DNA of 64,000 bases, taken from positions 1,241,153-1,305,152 of the forward strand of contig NZ_CP012036.1 of NCBI RefSeq assembly GCF_001298445.1, written 5' to 3'. Of this stretch, positions 51,680 through 61,361 are shown piece after piece. The DNA is from Nostoc piscinale CENA21 (GTDB lineage Bacteria; Cyanobacteriota; Cyanobacteriia; Cyanobacteriales; Nostocaceae). The position numbers and the translations under genes were made by a program. Every line of letters begins with the position of its first letter. Position 1 is the stretch's first letter. The notes below the pieces were generated by a model, which made no database searches, had not been told where the DNA came from, and saw only the letters and a program-made list of their open reading frames with translations.

Positions 51680-52768
51680 CTAAGAAGGTAAAAAAGGATA
51701 GTCTGTGTAACCTTTTTCATCACCACCATAATATGTATTGCGATCGCCTTGATTTAGGGGTGCATCCAACTGGAAACGTTTGGGTAAGTCGGGATTAGCG
51801 AGAAATAATGCACCAAAAGAAATTAAGTCTGCAATGCCATTCGCGATCGCAACATTACCTTTTTGTTTATCGTAACCACCATTGGCAATTAACACACCAG
51901 GATATAAAGGGCGAAATTCTGCAACGGGAATTGGTTTACCACCGTGGCGAATATCGGCTGGTGTGGGTTCCATTAAATGCAGATATCCTAAGTTAAGGTT
52001 TTTGAGGGCAGCGATCGCATAGCTGAATGTTGATTTTGGATCAGAATCATGGATATCGTTAAATGTGTTGCTGGGGGATAGTTTCACGCCTACCCGTGCT
52101 GAACCCCAAACACTACATACTGCTTCTGTGACTTCCAACAGAAATCGCGCCCGATTTTCAATGGAACCACCATAGCGATCGCTGCGTTGATTAGTGCCAT
52201 CTTGTAAAAACTGATCAATTAAATACCCAAAGGCTCCGTGAATTTCCACACCATCAAAACCAGCTTCTAGGGCATTCTTCGCGCCTTGACGGAATTGATC
52301 AATCACACTGGGAATCTCATCTAAATCCAATGGGCGAGGTGTAACAAAGGGTTGATCACCAGTGTAAGTCATGGCTTTACCAGCAGGTGCGATCGCTGAA
52401 GGAGCCACAGGTAATGCGCCATCTGCTTGTAAAGAAGGGTGAGAAATGCGTCCTGTATGCCATAGTTGCAAAAAGATTTTGCCACCTGCACTATGTACTG
52501 CTCTTGTCACTTCTTCCCAACCTGTAATCTGTGCTTGAGAGTGAATTCCGGGTGTAGCCGGATAACCCAGAGCTTGGGGTGATACTTGCGAACCTTCTGT
52601 GACAATTAATCCAGCCGTGGCACGTTGAGCGTAGTATGTAGCATTTAGTAGTGTTGGTGCATTGCCTTCCCCAGCACGATTGCGTGTCATCGGAGCCATC
52701 ACAATTCGGTTGGGTAATGTGTAGTCACCAAGCTGGATGGGTGAGAATAAATCTTGATTGTTGGTCAT
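51680..52768 (-). CDS. Old Yellow Enzyme family FMN ene-reductase
   Basis: The 362-aa TIM-barrel protein has the OYE hallmarks: PLFSPIQLGDYTLPNRIVMAPMTR-like N-terminus, LQLWHTGRISHPS with the substrate-binding His, GAFGYLIDQFLQDGTNQR with the proton-donor Tyr region, and VGVKLSPSNTFND. It binds FMN and reduces activated C=C bonds with NAD(P)H. Several cyanobacterial homologues reduce a wide range of enones. It precedes a monooxygenase-like gene on the same strand with 12 bp between them, so they are probably co-transcribed and may act in stress or xenobiotic handling. Confidence 0.93.
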   Translation of the reverse strand: MTNNQDLFSPIQLGDYTLPNRIVMAPMTRNRAGEGNAPTLLNATYYAQRATAGLIVTEGSQVSPQALGYPATPGIHSQAQITGWEEVTRAVHSAGGKIFLQLWHTGRISHPSLQADGALPVAPSAIAPAGKAMTYTGDQPFVTPRPLDLDEIPSVIDQFRQGAKNALEAGFDGVEIHGAFGYLIDQFLQDGTNQRSDRYGGSIENRARFLLEVTEAVCSVWGSARVGVKLSPSNTFNDIHDSDPKSTFSYAIAALKNLNLGYLHLMEPTPADIRHGGKPIPVAEFRPLYPGVLIANGGYDKQKGNVAIANGIADLISFGALFLANPDLPKRFQLDAPLNQGDRNTYYGGDEKGYTDYPFLPS

Positions 52769-52780
52769 GTGTTATGCGTC

Positions 52781-53353
52781 CTACTTCTTCTTACTCTGAG
52801 ATGGATAAAGCCAACCTTTAAATAAACGTGTTACCTGGGGCATAATCACCCAAGTCATCAAGGGCATCATAATGCTAATGTTCACCAAACTAGCTATCCA
52901 AATAGGTAGCCCACTGGTAATTGGTCTGAGAAAATTCGGCAGAGTTGAAATCACGGGATAAAGACCAACTGCACTGACGATCGCAGTTTTCCATTTGGGT
53001 GGCGGTAAGGCGTTGGGAATTTCTGGGAGAGCAAACCAAGCTTCTAGGCTATTGACGCGCATCACCTTGGCTCCATCTACTGTGAGAGCTTCAGCGCGAG
53101 CAATCCAACCTTGACAGATTACAGATTCTTCCCACTCTTGTAAATGTTTAGCGGTGTCAAACCGTAAAATTAACTGCCACTCGCCTTTTTTCGTTAGCGG
53201 ATATAACACATCACTCCCCATATAGCCGGGAAAGGTGCTGGCTGCTAGAATCACGCCTTTGGTTGCTTCCTCAAAAGCTTCTTCTAACCCTGGTTTGACA
53301 CGCCGAGCGATCGCAATCACACCAGGCGATGGGTATTGACATGGTTCTTTCAT
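52781..53353 (-). CDS. Antibiotic-biosynthesis-monooxygenase (ABM) domain protein with C-terminal membrane segments
   Basis: From the ATG at 53353 (MKEPCQYPSPG) the protein has 190 aa; the frame is open to an ATG at 53413. The N-terminal 110 residues form an ABM ferredoxin-like domain (VIAIARRVKPGLEEAFEEAT, FPGYMGSDVLYPL, LILRFDTAKHLQEWEES). The rest has two hydrophobic segments (about 125-145 and 150-175). This ABM plus membrane-anchor layout is widespread in bacteria with no defined reaction. It lies 12 bp upstream of the ene-reductase. Confidence 0.75.
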   Translation of the reverse strand: MKEPCQYPSPGVIAIARRVKPGLEEAFEEATKGVILAASTFPGYMGSDVLYPLTKKGEWQLILRFDTAKHLQEWEESVICQGWIARAEALTVDGAKVMRVNSLEAWFALPEIPNALPPPKWKTAIVSAVGLYPVISTLPNFLRPITSGLPIWIASLVNISIMMPLMTWVIMPQVTRLFKGWLYPSQSKKK

Positions 53354-53444
53354 AATTTGTAATTTGTAATCCTCAAGCGGCAAAATCACTGCCAAAAATT
53401 CTGCCACTGCCATATTGCAAACGTAGTGCCAAACTTTGACTGCC

Positions 53445-54173
53445 CTAAATCACAGAAATTGCAGTTAATGCTGCACCGATGACAATTACGCCAACAGCAC
53501 CCACCATCGATAAGTTTTGCAGCAGTTTGGCACTGTTGGGTAAATGATCTATCCATTGATGGGCATAAACAACAACCAAACCAATTGCAACCAACACCGA
53601 TGCTAATCCGAAGCTAAATGCACTAACTAACACTACACCGTAAGCCGCTTGATGCAGAGCGATCGCACTCAATAATAAAACCAGTGCCGATGGACAAGGT
53701 ACAATACCTCCAGCAATTCCTAATGCAATCAGCGATTTGGTTGGTGAATGATGGTGATGATGATGCTTATGTGTATGTTCAGGAGTAGTAAGGCGTTCAT
53801 CTAAAAGCCAAAAACCAACTCCGCATACAGTTAGACCACTGAGCAAACCGAGAATTGGATATAGTGTTTCCGGCAAGACATACTGTGCAGCCACCAAAGC
53901 CGCAAGTCCCAAGATAAAAACTCCTAATGTATGAGTAATAGTGGTGACAAGTCCCAATACTAGCGCCTGTTTTGGTGTTCCCTGTGAACCGACAAGATAA
54001 GCCGCCACCATTGTTTTGCCATGTCCTGGTGAAAAGGCGTGTCCGGCTCCAAATAAAAAGGCTATACCCAATCCAGTGATGATCAAACTTGGAGTGAGCT
54101 GTTGGTGAATCAAGATTTTGGTATAAAATTCGCTATGTCCAATATGAGCCAGTACTAGCAATCCAGGTAGCAC
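53445..54173 (-). CDS. NicO/RcnA-family nickel-cobalt exporter
   Basis: The 242-aa protein has about six membrane helices. The helix pair GAGHAFSPGHGKTMVAAYLVGS is the metal-translocation signature of the NicO family, and GGIVPCPSALVLLLSAIALHQ is the second. Between helices 3 and 4 lies a His-rich loop (PEHTHKHHHHHHSPTK) that likely binds metal. The start is a GTG; the frame is open further upstream to about 54260 without a standard start codon. Some relatives have a longer periplasmic N-terminal domain, absent here. Cobalt or nickel efflux is most likely. Confidence 0.82.
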   Translation of the reverse strand: MLPGLLVLAHIGHSEFYTKILIHQQLTPSLIITGLGIAFLFGAGHAFSPGHGKTMVAAYLVGSQGTPKQALVLGLVTTITHTLGVFILGLAALVAAQYVLPETLYPILGLLSGLTVCGVGFWLLDERLTTPEHTHKHHHHHHSPTKSLIALGIAGGIVPCPSALVLLLSAIALHQAAYGVVLVSAFSFGLASVLVAIGLVVVYAHQWIDHLPNSAKLLQNLSMVGAVGVIVIGAALTAISVI

Positions 54174-54314
54174 AAGGGTACTCCAAAAATAAATTATCGA
54201 AGTAGAATTCAGTATAAATTCTGTACGAAGCCGCGAATGAATAGATGGTGAAACACCACGCTAAATTGAAGATTTAGTGTTAATTGTCATTCCCTACCTC
54301 CACATCTGAACCAG

Positions 54315-54761
54315 CTAGATAATTTTTGTAGATGTCTTGGGGCTACTGCGGTAGAGCCAGTAACCAATTGCCGCTAAGATTTCGTTAATGGTAGCAACGA
54401 CAACGTTAGGATAAATTGGTATCCCAACAATTACGGGTAGGGGTTCATCCGGTAATGCACTCAAATCAGTACCGGGAACTAGTAAGGTTGTGAAGAAAAA
54501 AGGTGTCCAGAAAAGTACAGGAACTAAAGTTGCCACAGTGACACTGATATCTGGTTCTGGCGATCGCCTCCACAGTAACCAAAGAGCAACTACCGATAAA
54601 CTACTAAGTAGCCACAACATCACTACATCATGAAATCGGGCATGAGGTACCCAAGTGGGATTGAAGATATGGGTGGCATTCCAATCCACTGCTACAGAAA
54701 CCACTGCTGTATTCAGAATTACAACTGAAAGCAAAATCCGGCTCAGTTTTTGTTTTGACAT
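54315..54761 (-). CDS. Small four-helix membrane protein (DUF6640-like)
   Basis: The 148-aa protein has four hydrophobic segments, and between the first two the loop ATHIFNPTWVPHARFHDVVM, which is conserved in a family of small membrane proteins that I believe corresponds to DUF6640. No function is known. It lies 140 bp upstream of the metal exporter on the same strand, so it may share its transcript or respond to the same metals; that is inference. Confidence 0.6.
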   Translation of the reverse strand: MSKQKLSRILLSVVILNTAVVSVAVDWNATHIFNPTWVPHARFHDVVMLWLLSSLSVVALWLLWRRSPEPDISVTVATLVPVLFWTPFFFTTLLVPGTDLSALPDEPLPVIVGIPIYPNVVVATINEILAAIGYWLYRSSPKTSTKII

Positions 54762-55047
54762 GATATTACTATGTCTAAATTCTCTTCTTCGGTATAGAAA
54801 CTAACACCAAAACCCCGAACATCACTCTTGGTATGGCTTTCAACATCTATGGTTTACTTTATAAAATCAGTTAACATTTGTCCCTAGTCCAAAGTTGAAG
54901 TTTTACATAGACCACAAGGTGAGTTGATGACTAACTAAGAGATAGGGATATGACCTTAACTTTTGGCTAGTGGAAAAAGTGTGAAGTATGAAATGAAGAA
55001 AATTGTGTAGTCATTCTATTTCACGAATAGTAATGATATAAATTCAT
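54762..55047. other. Intergenic region after the NarL-type regulator
   Basis: No gene was seen. No clear terminator was found after the regulator gene, which is unusual in this window. Confidence 0.3.
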
Positions 55048-55680
55048 TTATTGCAAAGTGACAATTCCGCGTTTGAGGGCGGTGATGACGGCTTGAATGC
55101 GATCGCTTACGCCCAGTTTACTGAGAATATGATTGACGTGATATTTTACAGTGCCTTCGGAAATCTGCAATACCGCCGCAATTTCTTGGTTGGTTTTCCC
55201 TGTGGACATCAACCGAATCACTTCTAGTTCCCGACTGCTGAGTTGCAATATCCCCACTCGTTCGGCTAATTTAGCGCCGACGGATGTGGGAATGTATTTT
55301 TGTCCGGTGTTGACGATGCGAATTGCTAAGAGTAATTCATCTGGTTCTGCATCTTTGAGTAAATAACCCTTCGCCCCAGCTTTCAACCCACGATAAATAT
55401 CTTCGTCGCCGTCGTAGGTGGTGAGGACAATAATGTTAGCATTGGCAAATTCACTACATATAGTAGTAATTGCTGCTACGCCGTCCATTTCTGGCATTCG
55501 CAAATCCATTAAGGTGACATCAGGTTGCAGTTGACGAAATATCTCTACTGCTTGATATCCATTAGAAACTTGTCCGACAACTGTCATATCTGATTCGCGA
55601 TCAATCATGGCGGCTAAACCTTGACGCACGACGGGATGATCATCAACTATCAAGATGCGGATGGGGTGGTTGTCAGTCAT
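55048..55680 (-). CDS. NarL/LuxR-family response regulator
   Basis: The 210-aa protein has a receiver domain (IVDDHPVVRQGL, phospho-acceptor Asp in VTLMDLRMPEMDG, LTTYDG, LLKDAEPDEL) and a LuxR-type HTH (LSSRELEVIRLMSTGKTNQE and GTVKYHVNHILSKLGVSDR). Its start lies 3 bp after the stop of the histidine kinase gene, so the two form one operon and a cognate pair. The target genes are unknown. Confidence 0.92.
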   Translation of the reverse strand: MTDNHPIRILIVDDHPVVRQGLAAMIDRESDMTVVGQVSNGYQAVEIFRQLQPDVTLMDLRMPEMDGVAAITTICSEFANANIIVLTTYDGDEDIYRGLKAGAKGYLLKDAEPDELLLAIRIVNTGQKYIPTSVGAKLAERVGILQLSSRELEVIRLMSTGKTNQEIAAVLQISEGTVKYHVNHILSKLGVSDRIQAVITALKRGIVTLQ

Positions 55681-55683
55681 GGT

Positions 55684-57991
55684 TTAGTCTCGACGAATCA
55701 GGATGGTAATTTCTGTGCCTGGTTGTGGCAAACTTTTAATGGTTAACTGGGCTTTGATGCGATCGCTTCTTTCTTTGATTCCCATCAAGCCAAAACCTTT
55801 AACAACAGCTAAACTTTCTGGTGCAAATCCCTTACCATTGTCTTTCACCCTTAAAATAAACTGCGTCGGTTCATACACCAATTCAATCACAATTTTGCTG
55901 GCGAACGCATGTTTAATGGCGTTTGTCAATGCTTCTTGGCCGATGCGTAACAAGTTATTTTCAACATCGACTGTTAAGGGATAAGCGTCCCCAATCACTT
56001 TGCAGATAATCTGAGTATCAATCACCGCCGACATCTGCGTTACTAAGTGATGAAAAGCTGTAGGTAAATTTTGCGTTTCTAAAATTTGGGGACGTAAAGC
56101 ATTTACCGAACGCCTCGCTTCGGCTAAACCTTCTCGCGCTAGTTCTCTGGCTTGGGTGATGTGTTCTTGGACTTCTGGTAAATCTTGGGGGATGATGCGG
56201 GAAGCTGCACCCAATTGGACAATCACACCAGTGAAGGCTTGCGCTAAAGTATCATGAATTTCTCTAGCCATCCGGTTGCGTTCTTCTAAAATTGCGGCTT
56301 GACGACTTTGTTCAGCAAGAGAAGTTAAATGGATGGCTAAGGTGGCTTGCTGTGCTAAGGCGATAATTAATTCAATATTTGCAGGTAAACTAGTTCTGGG
56401 TTCTCGAAAACACAAACCAATGAATCCCAAGGGGCGATCGCCCAAAATTAAAGGTACACGTACAATGGAACGATGTCCTTGAGCGCGATGCCATTTAATT
56501 CTTGCGCCGAGCAGTTTCTTGTTATCTTCAACATTAAAAAAAAATTACCTCGCCTTTAAATAGCGCCTCTTGCCAATAAGAAAAAATATTTGCGGAAATT
56601 GGCAGGCGAAATTGCACAAATTCTGGATCTGTGTGAATTGGAATCACTTTACCTTCTCTGACATAACGTTTCATCAAACTCGTGTTAGTTGATGCGTCAT
56701 ACAGAAACAAAGCGGCGGCATAAGATTGAGCTTGGGCGGATGCTTCTAGTAAAATATGTTCCCAGAAGGTTTCTAAATCTGGTTCATCTGCCAATCGATT
56801 CACACAACCACGCAGTGATTCATTGGCTCTGACTAATTCTGCAACTCGTTTTTCTACAGTACTGGCGCGTTCTTGAATGAGATGTGCAACCAATTGTTTG
56901 CGGTGCAGTGCGGCTCCAATTCCCTCCGCCGCAGTGGTGAGGACATCCATTTCTTGCTGATTCCAATGGCGCGGTGTGACACAATCATCAAAAGCCACAC
57001 AACCGATGTAGCGCCCTTCGATGAATAAGGGTACACCTCCAGATGATTTAATGTTTAGTGATTGGAATTGCTCTTTGATGGGATGGGGTAAGTTATCTAC
57101 TAAATGCCAGATGGAACGACCTGCATATAGTTCTCGCAGTAAAAATTCGGCATCATCATTATCAATAATTGCCATTGTTGGATGATGAATTTGAGCAGAA
57201 ATACCTCCAGCTACCCATTCGTAAGTGACGCAGTGTTGTAATTTGTGAGTGGTTGGGTTTTGGCGTTCGAGGATGACTTGCACGCGACTAATTTTGGCAA
57301 CTTCACCAATGGCTTGTAAAGCTTGAGGAATTGCCACATCAATATCTTCTGTGTCTAAGAGATTTTTGGTAACTTGAGCAACTACAGAAAGTAAGCGATC
57401 GCGTTGTTGTAATTCTTGGTTAACTTTTGCTAATTCTTCCGTGCGTTTTTGCTCGGTTTGGCGGATACGTTGACGCTGAATAGCACTACCAATACAAGCG
57501 GCGGCAGTTTTTAACAATGTTAATTCGGCAGTACTAGTGTGTTTGACTTGACGACAGTGATCAAAACTCAAAACTCCCCAAAATAGTTCTTCGACAAAAA
57601 TCGGTACAGCGAACAATGCTTTCACGCCCAGAACAGCTTGTCCACTGCGAAACGGTTCTGGCATTTCTTCTAGCAAACAGCTAATACTTTTACCTGCTTG
57701 CAGCCGTTGATACCATTCCTCAATCCCGGCGTAGGTTCCTTGGGCTGAAGTGGGATGGGAGATTTGAGCAATGATATTCGGTGCATTCCATTCATACAAT
57801 GATCGCCAACCTGGTAAAGTCGCTGATGGAATGGGAAAATGTTCAATCACACCCAAGCGATCGCAATCTAAACTTTCTCCCATCACTTGCAAAGCCGTCT
57901 TCACCGCTTCATCAAAGTTATCAATGCTAAGTAAAGCATTCACCGCTATTGCTGTGGCTTCTAAAATGCGATCGCCCAAGTGAGAGCGCAT
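55684..57991 (-). pseudogene. Multi-GAF sensor histidine kinase (HisKA_3 type), one-base frameshift
   Basis: The first frame holds two full GAF domains (about residues 10-180 and 205-375) and the start of a third, and it stops at the coding-strand T9 run (A9 at 56536-56544). With one base removed it continues as GEVIFFNVEDNKKLLGARIKW, completes the third GAF, then gives HisKA_3 (MAREIHDTLAQAFTGVIVQL, phospho-His) and the HATPase N box (LLRIGQEALTNAIKHAF) with GKGFAPES, for 768 aa. There is no membrane helix, so it senses inside the cell. GAF domains here lack the chromophore Cys of phytochromes as far as I can see. The partner regulator follows by 3 bp. The start could also be TTG at 58030. 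Confidence 0.8.
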
Positions 57992-58030
57992 TCCATTGTT
58001 ATTTTCTCCCAAATGGTTCGGCGCTGGCAA

Positions 58031-58082
58031 TTGTCCCTGATCTCCCTTATCTACCTTGTCTCTCCTCTCTCCCTTGTCTATT
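58031..58082. repeat. Short tandem repeat of TCTCCCTTGTC type
   Basis: Units TTGTCCCTGA, TCTCCCTTA, TCTACCTTG, TCTCTCCTC, TCTCCCTTG, TCTATT upstream of the histidine kinase gene. Same family as the array at 1689. Confidence 0.55.
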
Positions 58083-58211
58083 CACCTATCAAACCAGATT
58101 CTGATAGAATTCTTGGCTTAAAATTTTCATAGTCTTTCGTTAACGTACCGTCAATAAATTTGATCTGCAATCATCCCAAACAAATGACGGTCGCAGACTA
58201 ACGGAGGACAA

Positions 58212-60428
58212 GTGAGCAAGTATTTAAAATTTTATGGCATAAATCAAACATGGCAGTGGCTAAGGCAGACTTTTAGACATAAGTTATTTTTCCGCCTGTC
58301 TGCAATAATGCTGGTGACTGTTTTCTTGAGTTTTGGTGTGCATTCTCTCGCATCTCAACCAGCATCAAATACACCAAGCCCCAAAGTAATTTTAATTTCT
58401 CTTGATGGTGCCACACCAGATTTTGTCGAGCAGTACTTAAGAGATGGTGTATTAAATCGCCGCCAGGGATTGGGATTACTCAGAAGACAAGGTGTTTATG
58501 CTGAAAGAAATATTACTTGCAGTGCTTCTTTAACTGCGGCTTGTCACGTAGCCATTGGCACAGGTTCCACTGCTGCTCGCAACGATATTAACTCTAATAC
58601 ATTCCATTTAGTCGCCAGTCCCTTTACCTCTAACATTAGTGGTTTTGGCGCACCAATTGGCGGTTATTCCACAATCGGCCCTAGCGCCAGTGTACAACCA
58701 ACGGCGGAACCAATTTGGGTCGGGCTTCAGCGCAATGGTAAGCAAGTGGTGGCGGCTACATTTCCCGGTGCAGATGGAGTTGATGTGCGCGTCCCCGGTT
58801 TGACTAATAGTCCAATTATTCAACCAGCCAGCACCAGAACTGTATCTTACACCGTTCCCTTTGGGGCATTTGCTGGAACAGGTGCGAGGGGTTTTAGTTT
58901 AACTACTGCTAACTTTAGTTCTGCTGCTAGTTTGATAGTGACACAATTGAATAACGCAGGCAGAATTTCTTACAGTCCGATTTTACAAGCAAGTTTAAAT
59001 GATCAGTTTACTGTTGGTGGTGTCAATTATGATATTCAAGTTGCGGCACTAGATACAACTAACGATCGCCGCACCAACTACGATACATTAGTATTTTTTG
59101 ATGCTCAAATTGGCATTCCCACAGGTATTTTTAGTTTACCTGCAACTGGCCCGGCTTATGTGAAAGCGAGCGATCGCAAATCTAGTTTATTTTATCTCGA
59201 AGGCAGTTCTAATCAAGCAGGTACAGCATTTTACGTCAGCAATCTTGCGCCAGACTTGAGTACTGTTCGCATTGCACGTTATTCTGCAAATGCAATTCCT
59301 CGCAATCCCGGAGTACAAACCAGTGTCGATGATATCCTGACTCATGTTGGTTTTTGGTCTCCCCAAGCTGATTTCCGCATTCCAGAACGCCTCAGCCCAG
59401 GATTTACCACTTTCCCTGACAGTGAATTAGAAGCAATTTACGAAGACCAAGTACAACTGTTTGTCGATTATCAAACTCGACTAGCATTGAGAGCCATTAA
59501 CAAAAATCCCAATGCAGATTTAGTCATGGTTTATATTGAACAACCAGATGGCTCAGAACACCAATTTTTATTAACTGATTCCCGTCAACCTAGTGATCCG
59601 ACAAATCCATTATCGATTGGCGCTAGACAAGATAAAGCCAAAGTGGCGCGATATAGAACTTACGTACAAGTCGGTTATCAAGCTGCTAACAATGCCGTTC
59701 AGCGCATCATCGACGCAGTGGGGACAAATCGCCAAAGTACACCCAACAGTAACATTTTAGTTGTTTCCGATCACGGCTTTGCTCCCTTCCACACAGCCGT
59801 TAACTTAAATAACTACCTCAGAAATCGCGGCTTTGACTTAACTAAAGTCCGCGCTGTCACATCAGGGCCAGCCGCCAACATTTATATTAATCTGCAAGGA
59901 CGTGAACCAAACGGTGTTGTCAGTCGTGCGGAATATATTACTTTACAACAGCAACTAATCACAGCATTGCGAGAATTGCTTGATACCAATCCTAATTACG
60001 TCCGGGGAAGACAACAAGCAGTCTTTGACTTAATTTACCCCCGCCCATTACCCAGCGATGTCAACGATCCAAAATTTGGCTTGGGTACAAGCGAATTTGT
60101 TGGTCAAGATACTGGTGATGTGTTTGCAATCATGCGATCGGGATACAACTTTGACGGTACACAAAGCCCCATCGTCACCCGTTTAGGAGACAATGATAAT
60201 TCTGTATTTTCTGTACCAAATTTTTACGGGGCGCATGGTTATGATCCTACAATACCAAGTCTCAGTGCCATCTTTTATGCTGCTGGCCCTGACATTCAGC
60301 GTCGTGGTAATATTGGCAGAATTCGCAATATTGATATTGCACCAACCATCAACAGTTTACTAAACGTTCCCTCCGCTCCCACAGTTCAAGGACGAGCTTT
60401 AAATATTCAGGGAAGAGGCGACAGCTAA
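58212..60428 (+). CDS. Exported alkaline-phosphatase-superfamily phosphodiesterase (nucleotide pyrophosphatase type)
   Basis: The 738-aa protein starts at GTG after ACGGAGG. A hydrophobic segment (residues 26-48, ending HSLASQ) exports it. The metal-site motifs of type I phosphodiesterases are visible: ISLDGATPDFV (Asp), CSASLTAACHVAIGTGS (Thr nucleophile region), VVSDHGFAPFHT (Asp-His) and YGAHGYDPTIPSL (His). Between residues 220 and 400 is a long insert with no known domain. Such enzymes hydrolyse nucleotide or lipid phosphodiesters, so it may extend the phosphate-scavenging set with PhoX and PhoD. A Pho box upstream is not convincing. Confidence 0.85.
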   Translation: MSKYLKFYGINQTWQWLRQTFRHKLFFRLSAIMLVTVFLSFGVHSLASQPASNTPSPKVILISLDGATPDFVEQYLRDGVLNRRQGLGLLRRQGVYAERNITCSASLTAACHVAIGTGSTAARNDINSNTFHLVASPFTSNISGFGAPIGGYSTIGPSASVQPTAEPIWVGLQRNGKQVVAATFPGADGVDVRVPGLTNSPIIQPASTRTVSYTVPFGAFAGTGARGFSLTTANFSSAASLIVTQLNNAGRISYSPILQASLNDQFTVGGVNYDIQVAALDTTNDRRTNYDTLVFFDAQIGIPTGIFSLPATGPAYVKASDRKSSLFYLEGSSNQAGTAFYVSNLAPDLSTVRIARYSANAIPRNPGVQTSVDDILTHVGFWSPQADFRIPERLSPGFTTFPDSELEAIYEDQVQLFVDYQTRLALRAINKNPNADLVMVYIEQPDGSEHQFLLTDSRQPSDPTNPLSIGARQDKAKVARYRTYVQVGYQAANNAVQRIIDAVGTNRQSTPNSNILVVSDHGFAPFHTAVNLNNYLRNRGFDLTKVRAVTSGPAANIYINLQGREPNGVVSRAEYITLQQQLITALRELLDTNPNYVRGRQQAVFDLIYPRPLPSDVNDPKFGLGTSEFVGQDTGDVFAIMRSGYNFDGTQSPIVTRLGDNDNSVFSVPNFYGAHGYDPTIPSLSAIFYAAGPDIQRRGNIGRIRNIDIAPTINSLLNVPSAPTVQGRALNIQGRGDS

Positions 60429-60442
60429 CAGGTTATAAAAAA

Positions 60443-60478
60443 GTAAGTTGGGTAGAGCGATCGCTCCACTCAACTTAC
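60443..60478 (+). terminator. Hairpin after the phosphodiesterase gene
   Basis: Outer stem GTAAGTTG / CAACTTAC, with an inner GAGCGATCGCTC palindrome containing a HIP1 site. It lies 15 bp after the stop codon. No T-tract follows. Confidence 0.5.
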
Positions 60479-60568
60479 AACAATTTAGTTGCAATTAAGT
60501 AGCTAAAAAAACTTTTTCTATCTTAAAGGTTGTTTGAAAAGTGGTTGGTTGTGTATATCGGCACTTAT

Positions 60569-60648
60569 AGATCCCCCCAACCCCCCTTAAAAAGGGGGGC
60601 TAAGAGCCTCTTCAAGTCCCCCTTTTTAAGGGGGATTTAGGGGGATCT
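60569..60648. repeat. GATCCCCC / GGGGGATC palindromic repeat
   Basis: AGATCCCCCC ... CCCCCCTTAAAAAGGGGGG followed by CCCCCTTTTTAAGGGGGATTT and GGGGGATCT: two nested inverted repeats of about 80 bp total. This is a common dispersed palindromic element of cyanobacteria. Confidence 0.7.
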
Positions 60649-60736
60649 AAAATTATTTGATACACCACCAGAGACTTTTCAAACATCCTCTCATACCCCT
60701 ACTGTATACACAGGTTCAATTAGTAATCTCTTCTTT

Positions 60737-60763
60737 CTCTTTGCGCTCTTTGCGCTCTTTGCG
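60737..60763. repeat. Three tandem CTCTTTGCG units
   Basis: Exact 9-bp unit repeated three times, a frequent short repeat in cyanobacterial intergenic DNA. Confidence 0.75.
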
Positions 60764-60874
60764 GTTCGTTCAAAAAATTGACTTGAACCAATAGTTTAAG
60801 ACTTAAATAAACTGTATTGCCTTATATTTTGTTCTTTAAAAGACTTCTCATGATGAATTAATAAGTAAGCCCAG

Positions 60875-61021
60875 CGCATTAACAATGTAAGGCGACGCAT
60901 TCACAATGTGACTTGGTAGATTAACAATGTGAGGCAACGCATTCACAATATGATTTGGTACATTCATAGTGTAAGCCAACCCATTAACAATGTAACTGAG
61001 TGAATTTACAATGTGAGGCTA
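60875..61021. repeat. Seven 21-bp tandem repeats (iteron- or operator-like)
   Basis: Seven consecutive units of exactly 21 bp have the pattern nnCATTnACAATGTGAnnnnn. Each has a core TnACAATGTnA, and in units 2 and 4 TCACA-A-TGTGA or a close variant is an inverted repeat. Variation is confined mostly to the last 5 bases. The 21-bp period equals two helical turns, so all cores face one side of the DNA. It lies 340 bp upstream of the NACHT-like gene. No spacers are present, so it is not CRISPR. Confidence 0.8.
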
Positions 61022-61200
61022 TATTATGACATTGCTGATTAAACAACTAGTACAGCGCGGCGTAAATTGACATTTGCAGAGGAGTTGCTAAAAGGCTTGT
61101 GGTATGACTATTCTTTCTTTTTCCTTTTGACTTTGTACTTTTGCCTTGTTGTACTAATGTTGTGTATATATAAGTAGTGAGACACAATTAATTACACAAT

Positions 61201-61299
61201 GTCATTGCAAATAGAGCGAAGCAGAACTTAGACAAAAAGCGGCTTCCCGAATGGTAGCGATCGCAAAAGGTGAGATTGTTTCGCTACACTCGCAATGAT
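61201..61299. repeat. REP-like inverted repeat GTCATTGC ... GCAATGAT
   Basis: GTCATTGCAAATAGAGCGAAGC at the left pairs with GCTACACTCGCAATGATT at the right, with TTCGCT/AGCGAA complementary inside. It includes a GCGATCGC site. This is a common dispersed palindrome near cyanobacterial genes, here directly upstream of the NACHT-like gene. Confidence 0.6.
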
Positions 61300-61361
61300 T
61301 GTAAATATTTTTGTCTACTTACTTACAAATTAAATGTCTTTACCAGCACTACCCAACACCT

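Larger units (their letters stand above)
60429..61361. other. Repeat-rich 930-bp intergenic region
   Basis: No gene was seen. In order it holds a hairpin (60443), a GATCCCCC palindromic repeat (60569), CTCTTTGCG triplets (60737), seven 21-bp repeats (60875) and a REP-like palindrome (61201). Five different repeat classes in under 1 kb is far above the rest of the window. Confidence 0.7.

Noticed and set aside
60875..61021. Possible CRISPR array
   Set aside because: The repeats are directly adjacent with no spacers, only 21 bp long and degenerate; there are no cas genes in the window.
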